Position numbers and translations under genes: made by a program. Source: Thermodesulfovibrio sp. (GTDB lineage: Bacteria > Nitrospirota > Thermodesulfovibrionia > Thermodesulfovibrionales > UBA6898). Taken from it: DNA of 32,676 nt. The notes below the pieces were generated by a model, which did not search any database, was not told where the DNA came from, and saw only the letters and a list, made by a program, of their open reading frames with translations. Every line of letters starts with the position of its first letter. Position 1 is the stretch's first letter. Positions 1-7,926 of the stretch are shown in pieces. The stretch is from assembly GCA_013824615.1 (NCBI GenBank), contig PNOC01000003.1, positions 85,103-117,778 on the forward strand. The letters run 5' to 3'.

Positions 1-2769
1 AGCAATCAGGGTACAGGCAGCAACTGCAATGCACTGCCGGTATCCTCAGTAGACTGGGACAGGGATGCCAACGGCGTTGCAGATAACTATTATTATGCTG
101 CTGACGCGCTCACTATCAAGAACAATATCATGGAGGCGATCATATCGATGCTTTCCCACGCCACCTCGGGTACTGCTGCGTCAGTGCTGGCCTCCGGTCA
201 GGGCAGCGGCGCCAACCTGGTCCAGGCGCTCTTTTACCCGAACCGGGACTTTGATGCCACCTCGAGCGTGATGTGGACCGGTTCGCTCCAGAACCTCTGG
301 TACTTCCTCGATCCGAAGACCTCGGCCAGTTCGATCAGGGAGAATACCGCTGATACCGGGGCGCCGGCAAATACCAAGCAGCTCGTCATGAAAGAGGACG
401 AGGTTGTAGGCTTTTATTTTGATGCAACTGACCAGAAGACGAAGGTGCATCTCTGGGAGGATGTCAATGGTGACGGATCGGTCCTTATTCCGGATACCCA
501 TGGCAGGACGACTATTGATGTGAACGACATCAGAAACCTCTGGGAGGCCGGCCTGCAGCTCTGGAATAAGCCTGCTGCAAACAGGACGATTTACGTTAAT
601 ATCAGTGGTACTTCAACACTTCCTTCTTTTGACACAGCAACGCTGGGGACGACCCCTGCTCTGCAGACGCTGTTGAACACCAATGACGGAACGCGGACTG
701 CTGCAAATCAGCTGATATATGACCAGAACATTGTCAACTATGTACGGGGGGTCGATTTTACATCGATCACCCTTGGGACAGAGGTGGTAAACTACAGAAG
801 CAGGACAACCGGGACGGTGAATACGGCGACAGCAAGTCCGGCGCAGGTCTACAAGCTGGGAGACATTATTAATTCAACTCCCCGCATATCCTCCTGGGTG
901 CCGTTGAATAATTACAACCTTACGTACAAGGATTCTACCTATGCCTCATTCCTGCAGACTACTGCATATGCGAACCGGGGCCTGGTCTTTACCGGTGCCA
1001 ATGATGGCATGCTCCATGCCTTTAAGCTTGGTGCACTCAGCTTCAGCACGACCGGAATCTGTTCAGTGACCACATCCCGGACCTGCACCTCAAACTTGGA
1101 CTGTATGCCCCCGAACACTGCGGGGGTTGAAACCTGCAAGAAATTCGGGCTTACCAGCCTGACCGGAACGAATCTCGGAGAGGAGTCCTGGGCCTTTATC
1201 CCGAAGAACGCGCTGCCGTATCTGCAGTATCTGTCATACCCTGACTACTGCCATCTCTACTATGTAGATTTGACGCCATATGTCTTCGATGCCAGCATCG
1301 GCAGCAACACCTGTGTACAGCCTGACTACTGGAACTGCACAAAGACCGCGAGTGACTGGCGCACGATACTGGTAGGCGGCATGAGACTCGGCGGCAGCTG
1401 TAAAAACTCTGCTTATGCAGGGACCACCGGCGTTATCGAACCGCTGGCAGGGCAGGGTTATTCTTCTTATTTTGCCCTGGATGTTACTGACCAGTCAGTG
1501 CCGCCCAAACTGCTCTGGGAGTATGCTCCCACAGACGGCAGCCTCGGCTTCACCACCACCGGGCCTGCAATTGTCAGGATCCAGGCCAGAAAGCTGAATG
1601 CCGCAAGTACGGCAAGTGAGCCGGACACGAGCAAGAACGGCAGATGGTTTGCTGTTTTCGGGTCAGGCCCGACCGGCCCGATAACCAATACACAGTTCCA
1701 GGGCTATTCAGATCAGCGCCTGAAGCTGCATATTCTCGATCTGAAGACTGGCGCGCTTGCAACTCCCGCTCCGATCGACACAGGGATAATCAATGCCTTC
1801 GCCGGCTCGATGAATAATGCAACGATCGATTATGATATCGACTATCAGGACGATGCCCTGTATTTTGGTTATGTCTCGAAGTGTCCTGTTGGAGCTACTG
1901 CTCTCGGAGCAGCCACTCCCACCTGCGCCTCCACAGACTGGACACAGGGAGGGGTGATCAGGCTGGTCACCAATGAAGATCTTACGGGTACAAACCTTGC
2001 CGTAAACGGGGCAGGCTCTACAGCACTGGACGCCAGCAACTGGAAATGGAGCTATCTGATGAAGGATATAGGGGCGGTTGCCTCATCCGTTGCCCATCTT
2101 GCCCACTACGGCAGCAGCGGCGGAACAGCGCCTGATACGGCATACCTCTATTTCGGGTCAGGCAGGTATTTCTTCAACACGAATGCCGGGGCAGATGACC
2201 CGACTTCTCAGCGGAGCCTCTTCGGGATCCAGGAGCCCTGTTTGTACGAAATTCTGCATACGACCCTGACCTCGCCGCCGCCTGCAACCTGTGCGCATAG
2301 CGGGAGTGCCAGTACGGTTGCGAGTCCGGCTGCCACGGCATGGGCCGCGTCGAACACCCCCAGCAGTTGGAGGATTGATCTCCGTTTGACGACAGGAAAC
2401 ACCTATGCAGAGAGGACGATCACCGATCCGCTTGCTGCCACGAACGGTGCGGTCTTCTTCACCACTTTTGCCCCGACAACTGACGTTTGTTCATTCGGTG
2501 GCAATAGTTATGTCTGGGCGTTAAGATATGACACCGGCAACTCTACAGCCGGCATGCTGAAGGGCAAGGGGCTTTTGCAGGTCTCGACCGGTGATATCGC
2601 GGAGGTCGATATGAGAACAGCCTTCGGCGATCCGGGAAATCCAACGATTGATCATTGTTTCGGCCGGTGTACGACCGGCTTTACCGGTGTACCGCCGGTA
2701 GGCCAGGGGCTCTCGGTAATTGTACCGCCCAAGCCGGTCGACAGTATGCTGCATATAAGAAAGAAATGA
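1..2769 (+). CDS. pilY1: PilY1-like type IV pilus tip adhesin/assembly protein, C-terminal part (5' end outside window)
   Basis: The frame is open from base 1, so the gene begins upstream; 922 residues are visible. The central and C-terminal part has the PilY1 beta-propeller signature: a GANDGMLHAF motif near 990-1030, a WAFIPKNALPYLQYL stretch and a WRTILVGGMRLGG motif. Two calcium-type acidic loops can be read: D20-x-D22-x-N24-G-x-x-D28, and D154-x-N156-x-D158-G ending at D165 (numbering from the first codon of the window). In characterised systems PilY1 caps the pilus with the minor pilins and uses calcium loops to control extension, retraction and adhesion. The stop overlaps the next start by four bases (ATGA), so translation is coupled to the minor pilins. 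Repeated Cys pairs fit an exported protein. Family assignment is firm; the ligand is unknown. Confidence 0.9.
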   Translation, partial: SNQGTGSNCNALPVSSVDWDRDANGVADNYYYAADALTIKNNIMEAIISMLSHATSGTAASVLASGQGSGANLVQALFYPNRDFDATSSVMWTGSLQNLWYFLDPKTSASSIRENTADTGAPANTKQLVMKEDEVVGFYFDATDQKTKVHLWEDVNGDGSVLIPDTHGRTTIDVNDIRNLWEAGLQLWNKPAANRTIYVNISGTSTLPSFDTATLGTTPALQTLLNTNDGTRTAANQLIYDQNIVNYVRGVDFTSITLGTEVVNYRSRTTGTVNTATASPAQVYKLGDIINSTPRISSWVPLNNYNLTYKDSTYASFLQTTAYANRGLVFTGANDGMLHAFKLGALSFSTTGICSVTTSRTCTSNLDCMPPNTAGVETCKKFGLTSLTGTNLGEESWAFIPKNALPYLQYLSYPDYCHLYYVDLTPYVFDASIGSNTCVQPDYWNCTKTASDWRTILVGGMRLGGSCKNSAYAGTTGVIEPLAGQGYSSYFALDVTDQSVPPKLLWEYAPTDGSLGFTTTGPAIVRIQARKLNAASTASEPDTSKNGRWFAVFGSGPTGPITNTQFQGYSDQRLKLHILDLKTGALATPAPIDTGIINAFAGSMNNATIDYDIDYQDDALYFGYVSKCPVGATALGAATPTCASTDWTQGGVIRLVTNEDLTGTNLAVNGAGSTALDASNWKWSYLMKDIGAVASSVAHLAHYGSSGGTAPDTAYLYFGSGRYFFNTNAGADDPTSQRSLFGIQEPCLYEILHTTLTSPPPATCAHSGSASTVASPAATAWAASNTPSSWRIDLRLTTGNTYAERTITDPLAATNGAVFFTTFAPTTDVCSFGGNSYVWALRYDTGNSTAGMLKGKGLLQVSTGDIAEVDMRTAFGDPGNPTIDHCFGRCTTGFTGVPPVGQGLSVIVPPKPVDSMLHIRKK

Positions 2770-3611
2770 TAAGATTGAAGCATAACGCCCCTGCCCATCT
2801 CCGGAATCCGGGCACCTCCTCTTATCTTAAGAGGAGGGAGGGGGAGTTACGTTCCCAACGCGGTGTGACATTGATTGAACTTATAGTGACGGTTGCGATC
2901 GTTGCGGTGATTACGCTTGCCTTGGGTTTCCAGTTTCAGTCCTGGAAGGCCCGCTATGATGTAGAGAGGACGATCCGGGATGTGTATACAGCCCTGACCG
3001 ACGCCAGGACAAGGGCGCTTCAGCTAAGCCGGGCCCACTTTTTTGACATTTCCCCTGATGGCAGACACTGCCGCGTGACCGATGATAACAGCAACGGTGT
3101 GGCGATCGTGCCGAATGGCGACGGAATTTTTCAGATGCAGACCGCATGGGCGGCAGTCCAGGCCTCCAACCCGCTTAATTGGGGGGCACCGGTAGCGACG
3201 ACAGATGCGACGCTTAATCTGCGTTCCCGCCGTATTGATCTGCCTCTCAATCCCGGAGGCGCCTCTGCAGCGGCAAGAGCGGCCGGCCTGCTTTCCGGGA
3301 GAAATGTGGTTCCGGGCGGCGGCAGCAGCTTTGTCCTGGGCTTTGATAAGCGCGGCATTATCAGGGATATGAGGGCAACGTGGGCAGTGCCGATAACGAA
3401 TATCGAGCTTGCCACAGCGTTTCCGACAGCCCAGGGCGGAGGTTTGACTATCTGTATTTTCACCGATTATGATAACAATGCGGTTTCAGATTCCGACCCT
3501 GACTATGATTGCATTAACATCATCGATACAAAAATATCTCTTGGGAAACTTACGACGCAAAATACAGTGGCGGGGGGTGACTGCGTTGCGACAAACTGCA
3601 TATCTAAGTAA
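2766..3611 (+). CDS. GspH/FimT-type minor pseudopilin with unusually long prepilin leader
   Basis: 281 residues. The start is ATG at 2766, overlapping the PilY1 stop; an in-frame ATG at 2655 would overlap PilY1 by over 100 bases and is less likely. The prepilin peptidase site is G33|VTLIE, with Glu at +5 of the mature protein, followed by a hydrophobic N-terminal helix (LIVTVAIVAVITLALGF) and a GspH/FimT-like domain. The C-terminal part has Cys residues (CIFTDYD, DYDC, GDC, NC) likely to form disulfides outside the cell. The leader of 33 residues is long for a type IV prepilin, and codons 12-28 coincide with a palindromic repeat at 2801-2850. It probably joins the priming complex with the PilV-, PilW- and PilX-like proteins downstream. 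The precise minor-pilin equivalent (FimT, FimU or PilH) cannot be decided by reading. Confidence 0.85.
   Translation: MIRLKHNAPAHLRNPGTSSYLKRREGELRSQRGVTLIELIVTVAIVAVITLALGFQFQSWKARYDVERTIRDVYTALTDARTRALQLSRAHFFDISPDGRHCRVTDDNSNGVAIVPNGDGIFQMQTAWAAVQASNPLNWGAPVATTDATLNLRSRRIDLPLNPGGASAAARAAGLLSGRNVVPGGGSSFVLGFDKRGIIRDMRATWAVPITNIELATAFPTAQGGGLTICIFTDYDNNAVSDSDPDYDCINIIDTKISLGKLTTQNTVAGGDCVATNCISK
2801..2850. repeat. Diverged copy of the GC-rich palindromic repeat inside the prepilin leader
   Basis: A perfect 10-bp stem CCTCCTCTTA / TAAGAGGAGG with a TCT loop (2815-2837) is flanked on the left by CCGGAATCCGG and on the right by GGGGGAGTTA. The order (CCGG hairpin, CACC, CTCC..TTA hairpin, GGGGAGTT) matches the intergenic repeat family at 5841-8730. 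The copy is translated in frame as part of the pseudopilin leader. Confidence 0.6.
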
Positions 3612-4008
3612 TAAAAAGGGCGTTACCCTTGTTGAGGTGATGATTTCACTGGTGATACTCCTGTTTGTTTTTATGGGTCTGATCCAGGCGTCGCTGGTGA
3701 GCATCAACAGCAATCTGAGGAATGAGATACGGGATGCGGCAGCCGGTATTGCTGCGGAAAATATGGCTCGCGCCAAGTCAATGTCGATCGATCTCCTCAC
3801 TGCACAATTTTGTCCGGCTGCCCCTGCAAACACGACGACGGTATCCAGGCAGATCAGAAGTGCCATTCAGCCGTTTTTTGTGACCGGGACCTGTGTTTTT
3901 CCTGATGCGAACAGTGCACAGGTGACCGTCAGTGTAGCCTATACAGTATCGGGAGATACCGCCACGACCGGCACACAGACAATCAATTCACTGGTGAGAA
4001 GACCATGA
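3586..4008 (+). CDS. pilV: PilV-like minor pilin
   Basis: 140 residues. TTG at 3586 is chosen as start because GGGGGTGA sits 5 bases upstream and it gives a normal 12-residue leader (MRQTAYLSNKKG). Upstream in-frame ATG/GTG codons lie inside the previous gene without a Shine-Dalgarno sequence. The cleavage site is G12|VTLVE with Glu5, followed by a hydrophobic helix (MISLVILLFVFMGLIQASL). The GVTLVEVMISLVIL pattern is that of PilV/GspI-type pilins. The gene overlaps the previous one by 26 bases and the next by four (ATGA), so it is part of a tightly coupled operon. It likely sits below PilY1 at the pilus tip. The start codon is an inference. Confidence 0.8.
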   Translation: MRQTAYLSNKKGVTLVEVMISLVILLFVFMGLIQASLVSINSNLRNEIRDAAAGIAAENMARAKSMSIDLLTAQFCPAAPANTTTVSRQIRSAIQPFFVTGTCVFPDANSAQVTVSVAYTVSGDTATTGTQTINSLVRRP

Positions 4009-5195
4009 TAATCAAGAAACAGGACGGCTTCACCATTGTTGAACTTATGATCACGATGATCATATTTCTGCTGGCAATGACCGCTGCCTCCCAGATGTTT
4101 GTGGGGTTGGTAACTCAGTTTAAACAGCAGTCCAAGATCGCTGAGACGAACATCGAAGGCACGGTTGGGCTGGAACTGCTGAGATTTGACATTGAACAGG
4201 CCGGGTACGGCCTGCCGTGGGGCATGAACGGGCTTGCCTATGTTGAGGCTGCTGATGACCAGGCAACCTGGTGGAACACGCCGGCTGCTGATGCACGCAT
4301 CGGCTATAATGACAATCCCAATCCGCCGCGAGCCTTCGTTGTCGGGGCAGCGGCAGGATTGAACGGCTCTGATATCCTGGTTATCAAGGCCACCAATGTC
4401 GCAACAAACTCGGCTGCCCAGAAATGGACTTACTCATCGAATACCGGTGCAACGAATACGCTAAAAACCTGGGGGTCTGGACAGGAGGATCTCGCAAATA
4501 CTGATCACGTTACCGTATTGTCGCCCTATAGTGCAGGCCAGCAACGGGTCCTCGTCAGTGCCGGCGGAGCCTATACGCGGGCAGCAGCGGCTAATACCTC
4601 TTCGACTCTGACCCTTGCGGATGTTGCGGTAGATGCGAATTATCAGCCGCTTGTCAACAGCTTCGACTCTACGCTGATATATGGGATCGCGCCTGCAACC
4701 GCGGCGAACAATTTTATCAGCATGCCGTTCAACCGGGCTGATTATTATATCCGGCGGCCCGCGACGATTCCTGCGCGGTGTGCCCCTAACACCGGAGTGC
4801 TCTACAAGGGGACCCTTAACCATGCTGACGGCGGGCACACAGAACTGCCGCTGCTGGACTGTGTCTTTGATATGCAGGTCAGCTTTGCTCTGGATACTGA
4901 TGCTAACAATACGGCAGACCTGTGGGGAGACATTCCCGTGGGCTATACCGTGGATCTGATACGAGACCGGCTGAAAGAAGTGCGGGTGTACATCGTTGCC
5001 CAGGAGGGACAGATGGATACTTCATATACGTACACGAATCCGGCGCCAATCGCGGGTTGTATGGGTGCTGATATGGTCTGCATTAATGATAATGTCAATT
5101 TTGTTCCAACTCTGCTTAAAGCGGTGACGGTGCCGAACAGAAATTACCGGTGGAAATTATATACCCTAGTGACAACGCCGTATAACCTGAAATAA
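4005..5195 (+). CDS. pilW: PilW-like minor pilin
   Basis: 396 residues. Very short leader MIIKKQDG|FTIVE with the conserved Gly-1, Phe+1 and Glu+5, then a hydrophobic helix (LMITMIIFLLAMTAASQMFVGL). The long, mostly beta-rich extracytoplasmic part is typical in size for PilW. Pairs of Cys (RCAPNTG, LLDC, GCMGADMVC) are likely disulfide-bonded. The ATG overlaps the PilV stop (ATGA), and the PilX-like gene follows after a short gap. Order PilV-PilW-PilX is the usual minor-pilin order; PilY1 is upstream here rather than downstream as in Pseudomonas. Confidence 0.85.
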   Translation: MIIKKQDGFTIVELMITMIIFLLAMTAASQMFVGLVTQFKQQSKIAETNIEGTVGLELLRFDIEQAGYGLPWGMNGLAYVEAADDQATWWNTPAADARIGYNDNPNPPRAFVVGAAAGLNGSDILVIKATNVATNSAAQKWTYSSNTGATNTLKTWGSGQEDLANTDHVTVLSPYSAGQQRVLVSAGGAYTRAAAANTSSTLTLADVAVDANYQPLVNSFDSTLIYGIAPATAANNFISMPFNRADYYIRRPATIPARCAPNTGVLYKGTLNHADGGHTELPLLDCVFDMQVSFALDTDANNTADLWGDIPVGYTVDLIRDRLKEVRVYIVAQEGQMDTSYTYTNPAPIAGCMGADMVCINDNVNFVPTLLKAVTVPNRNYRWKLYTLVTTPYNLK

Positions 5196-5205
5196 CGAGG
5201 TGATT

Positions 5206-5838
5206 ATGAGATATATACAGAATGAAAAAGGCGTAGCGCTGGTGATGGTCCTGATCTTCGCCATGGTAGGCCTCGCGATCGTGTCTGCCATGCTCTTCAT
5301 GCTGACCCAGGGCACGATGATGTCAGGGGCAAACAAGATGTTTAAGTCTGCAGATGAGGCCGGGCTCGGGGGCGTGGCAGCTGCCGTAGATATGGTCAAA
5401 AACAGGGGGATAACAAATCTCGGGACGGTTGTTCTGGATGCATGTTTGCAGGACAAGCTGACTCTCACCAGAGGGACGTGGGGCACCACGAACTGGGTAA
5501 ACTGTACTCCTCCGGTTATTAACACTGCTGATTCCGCCAAACGGCACTCCTTTACAATCGAGGCAACGAATGATATCCCCGACGTGACCAGAAATTTTCC
5601 CGGGCCTCCGGGCACAACCTTCACCATGCAGGCAAAGATTGTTGACACGGTCAGGGGCAACTCGGATGTGAGCGGCCTTGTTACCAGTGGTTCTTTGGGC
5701 GGGGCAGGAACCGTTGCATCCAACAGCGGCCAGGTTACTCCCCCGCCTATTCCCTATCTCTACAGGATTGAGGTCCAGACCCAGAACACAGCCAACCCGG
5801 CCGAAAACTCGCGCTATTCAGCCCTGTACGCGTACTGA
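5206..5838 (+). CDS. pilX: PilX-like minor pilin
   Basis: 210 residues. The ATG at 5206 is preceded by GAGGTGA at 5197-5203; a GTG at 5200 lies within that site and is rejected. The N-terminus MRYIQNEKGVALVMVLIFAM matches the PilX N-terminal signature (NEKGxALVxxL), with a hydrophobic segment to about residue 33. The rest is a soluble domain with two Cys (DACLQDK, VNCTPP). It ends in YSALYAY, as PilX-like proteins often do. It is the last gene of the pilus operon in the window; a GC-rich palindromic repeat starts two bases after its stop and may act as an RNA 3' end or stabiliser. Confidence 0.8.
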   Translation: MRYIQNEKGVALVMVLIFAMVGLAIVSAMLFMLTQGTMMSGANKMFKSADEAGLGGVAAAVDMVKNRGITNLGTVVLDACLQDKLTLTRGTWGTTNWVNCTPPVINTADSAKRHSFTIEATNDIPDVTRNFPGPPGTTFTMQAKIVDTVRGNSDVSGLVTSGSLGGAGTVASNSGQVTPPPIPYLYRIEVQTQNTANPAENSRYSALYAY

Positions 5839-5840
5839 AA

Positions 5841-5885
5841 AGCTCCCCGCCTAAATTAGGAGGGGTGGCCGCAGGCCGGGGTGGT
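5841..5885. repeat. GC-rich palindromic repeat, right-arm orientation
   Basis: Contains AGCTCCCCGCCTAAATTAGG then AGGGGTGGCCGCAGGCCGGGGTGGT. Two hairpins can form: CCCC-CCTAA/TTAGG-GGGG and GGCC-GCA-GGCC. It is the reverse complement of the arms at 6523, 7755 and 8587. It directly follows the pilX stop. Confidence 0.85.
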
Positions 5886-5965
5886 GTGAGTTTGGGGTTT
5901 TTAAGGCGGTGGTATTGGAAGCAGAATTGACAGGACAAGCCACACCCTCCCTGAGGGATACTCGA

Positions 5966-6063
5966 AGACAAACCACCCCGGCGTTCCGCCACCCCTCCTT
6001 AACCAAGGAGGGGAGTAGTTGGTTGGTCTGGAATTTTGTTATGAAAACGCCGGGGTGGTAGGA
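5966..6063. repeat. Composite repeat A: left arm, spacer, truncated right arm
   Basis: The left arm (5966-6017) reads GAAGACAAACCACCCCGG, GGCG-TTC-CGCC and CCCCTCCTT-AACC-AAGGAGGGG. The spacer carries GTTGGTCTGGAATTTTG. The right arm is cut short and begins in the hairpin loop as AACGCCGGGGTGGTAGG. It sits directly upstream of the DUF559 gene and precedes that gene's Shine-Dalgarno sequence. A small palindrome TCCCTGAGGGA at 5948-5958 precedes the left arm, as related palindromes do at other copies. Confidence 0.8.
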
Positions 6064-6087
6064 GTGAGTTTTTTTCAGGGGAATCAG

Positions 6088-6450
6088 ATGACCGATATAA
6101 TCCACAATATACCGAATCTAAAAAACAACAGAAAAACACTCAGAAATAATCTTACACCCGCTGAGGCCAAATTGTGGCCGCTACTGAAGGACAGTCGACT
6201 TGACGGAAGAAAGTTCAGAAGACAGCATAGTGTTGGCCCTTACGTCCTTGATTTTTACTGCCCCTCTGAAAAACTCTGCATCGAACTGGATGGGGCTGCT
6301 CATTTTACACATGCGGGGTCTGAATATGATGAAGCCAGGACAGCATACCTGCAGGCCCATAATATTCGCGTGATTCGTTTTGAAAATGCGGATATTTTTA
6401 AAAATACAGAGGGAGTGCTACAGGTAATTAGAAGAAATTTCAAAGTCTGA
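6088..6450 (+). CDS. DUF559 family endonuclease-like protein (Vsr-like fold)
   Basis: 120 residues. ATG at 6088 is preferred over 6019 because AGGGG lies 6 bases upstream and the protein then starts just before the family region. The sequence follows the DUF559 pattern: NLTPAEAKLWPLLKDSRLDG, then KFRRQHSVGPYVLDFYC with the Asp of a PD-(D/E)xK site, then CIELDG with the Glu and a following DG, and finally IRVIRFENADIF and EGVLQVIRR. The family is related to very-short-patch-repair and restriction endonucleases; its cellular role is not established. The gene stands alone between composite palindromic repeats, and its TGA stop lies in a repeat fragment (TGACAAACCACC). By eye it is AT-richer than its neighbours, which suggests transfer. 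All core residues appear intact, so it may be active. Confidence 0.88.
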   Translation: MTDIIHNIPNLKNNRKTLRNNLTPAEAKLWPLLKDSRLDGRKFRRQHSVGPYVLDFYCPSEKLCIELDGAAHFTHAGSEYDEARTAYLQAHNIRVIRFENADIFKNTEGVLQVIRRNFKV

Positions 6451-6515
6451 CAAACCACCTCCTCACTGTGTGGATCCTGTTAGTTCAGGCAAACCACCCC
6501 GGCCTGCGGCCACCC
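6448..6515. repeat. Fragments of the palindromic repeat (outer ends only)
   Basis: Two partial left-arm ends: TGACAAACCACCTCC starting at the DUF559 stop, and CAAACCACCCCGG with GGCC-TGC-GGCC and CACCC at 6490-6515. Both lack the second hairpin (CTCCTT/AAGGAG). They look like degenerate or truncated insertions. Confidence 0.7.
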
Positions 6516-6522
6516 TAGTTCA

Positions 6523-6660
6523 GACAAACCACCCCGGCCTGCGGCCACCCCTCCTTAGCCAAGGAGGGGAGTTAAAAAAACTGAATGCGTGCGTTTAGCA
6601 GATCCGGGGTTTCGTGCAGGCATGAAGCTCCCCGCCTAAATAACGCCCCCAGGCTGCGGT
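6523..6660. repeat. Composite repeat B: left arm, spacer, decayed right arm
   Basis: The left arm GACAAACCACCCCGG, GGCC-TGC-GGCC, CCCCTCCTT-AGCC-AAGGAGGGG, GTTAA ends at about 6575. The spacer includes TTTAGCAGATCCGG and ends in CATGAAGCTCC like copies C and D. The right arm keeps GCTCCCCGCCTAAATAACG, then decays (CCCCCAGGCTGCGG). It fills the gap between DUF559 and the lipoprotein gene. Confidence 0.75.
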
Positions 6661-6747
6661 GTTTTGTCTTAGATGGTCAATACATAGACAACGTTCTGCC
6701 TGCCATTATATAATTTCATGTAAGACAAGACTGTCCAGGAGGCCGCA

Positions 6748-7680
6748 ATGAAAAAAAATATATTCCTCTTATTATTTCTGACAATCGTATTGTCCGCCTG
6801 TTCGTCCGAAAAAGCCCCGCCGCCGCTGGTGATTCCCGGACAGGAGATGTCGTCCGGACAGGTTCAGCCGGGACCGGGAACAGCTGCCCCAGGTCAAGTC
6901 TCCTCCGGTGAGTATGAGCTCATAGTCAACCCTGCGGATGCGGATACAAATGCAACATTGTACCTGGGGGCCAGGGGATTCAACCCGGTGGATGCAAAGA
7001 TAGAGTGGCTGGTCAACAGTGCTGTCCCGTATCCCGGAGAGACTTCCGTGATGCTGAAGGCCGGCATTGCGAAGAAGGGGTATACTGTCCAGGCAAAAGC
7101 AACCCTCAAAGACAAAGAGATAAAATCAAATATGATCAAGATAAAGAATGCGCCTCCGGTCATCAGCCGCGTGAAGCTTATGCCCGAGGTCTTCAAGTCA
7201 GGTGATCTGCTGAGTGTTGAGGTCAGCGGGACCGACCCTGACGGTGATACGGTGACCTTTCTCTATGAGTGGACAAAGAACGGACAGCCGGCGGGGAATG
7301 GGAGAGTCATGGACTCGCAGGTAAAAAAAGGTGATAAAGTCCTGGTCAAGATAACCCCGTTTGACGGGGAAGTCAACGGTCGCGCAGGCACCCTGAACAA
7401 CGAGATACGCAATATGCCTCCGATGCTTATCGATAACAGGGACTATAAGTTCGACGGCAGAGTGCTCACCCATCAGGCCAGGGCAACAGACCCTGACGGC
7501 GATCCTATTACCTATTCGCTGAAGAATGCACCGCAGGGCATGGCGATTAATTCTTCAAGCGGCCTCACCACCTGGACCGTACCGCCGGGACTGAAAGACA
7601 AAGGATCGTATACCGTGGTCGCCAAAGACCCCAACGGCGGAGAATCCTCCCAACTCTTCAACTACGACCTGGGGCAGTGA
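6748..7680 (+). CDS. Lipoprotein with Ig/cadherin-like repeats
   Basis: 310 residues. AGGAGG lies 6 bases before the ATG. The N-terminus is a lipoprotein signal: MKKN, a hydrophobic stretch, then the LSAC lipobox with lipidated Cys18. A Pro/Gly/Gln-rich linker (residues 23-53) follows. At least two beta-sandwich-type modules carry the DPDGD motif (near residues 163 and 248), typical of PKD/cadherin-like and He_PIG folds, with calcium-compatible acidic runs. The last module (ITYSL, PQGMAI, TTWTVP, GSYTVVAKDPNGG) is a recognisable putative-Ig domain. It is probably an envelope-anchored adhesive or structural protein. Repeats flank it on both sides. No enzyme motif is visible and the exact function is unknown. 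Confidence 0.75.
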   Translation: MKKNIFLLLFLTIVLSACSSEKAPPPLVIPGQEMSSGQVQPGPGTAAPGQVSSGEYELIVNPADADTNATLYLGARGFNPVDAKIEWLVNSAVPYPGETSVMLKAGIAKKGYTVQAKATLKDKEIKSNMIKIKNAPPVISRVKLMPEVFKSGDLLSVEVSGTDPDGDTVTFLYEWTKNGQPAGNGRVMDSQVKKGDKVLVKITPFDGEVNGRAGTLNNEIRNMPPMLIDNRDYKFDGRVLTHQARATDPDGDPITYSLKNAPQGMAINSSSGLTTWTVPPGLKDKGSYTVVAKDPNGGESSQLFNYDLGQ

Positions 7681-7754
7681 GGCATTGACCGGATAAGTCC
7701 TCCTCCCTGCGGGATACCCGGGAGACGAACCGCCCCGGTTCGGGATATTCTGAA

Positions 7755-7894
7755 GACAAACCACCCCGGCCTGCGGCCACCCCTCCTTAACTAAGGAGGG
7801 GAGTTAACTGCAGCAGCCAGTTGGTCTGGGTTTGTGTCCAGGGTATGGAGCTCCCCGCCTGGATCAGGAGGGGTGGCCGCAGGCCGGGGTGGTA
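7755..7894. repeat. Composite repeat C: complete left arm, spacer and right arm
   Basis: The best-preserved copy. The left arm 7755-7806 has GGCC-TGC-GGCC and CCCCTCCTTA-AC-TAAGGAGGGG. The spacer (about 40 bases) contains GCAGCAGCCAGTTGGTCTGG and TTTGTGTCCAGGGTATGGAG. The right arm 7848-7894 has CTCCCCGCCTGGATCAGG and AGGGGTGGCCGCAGGCCGG. A palindromic CTCCCTGCGGGA lies at 7703-7714. The two arms form a long imperfect inverted repeat ending just upstream of the TPR gene's ribosome binding site. Confidence 0.85.
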
Positions 7895-7926
7895 GATATT
7901 TGATTTTTTGAATAAAGGAGAAAACC

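Noticed and set aside
6019-6087. Longer N-terminus for the DUF559 protein
   Set aside because: The extra residues are translated from repeat DNA and precede the family region; ATG 6088 has the better ribosome binding site.
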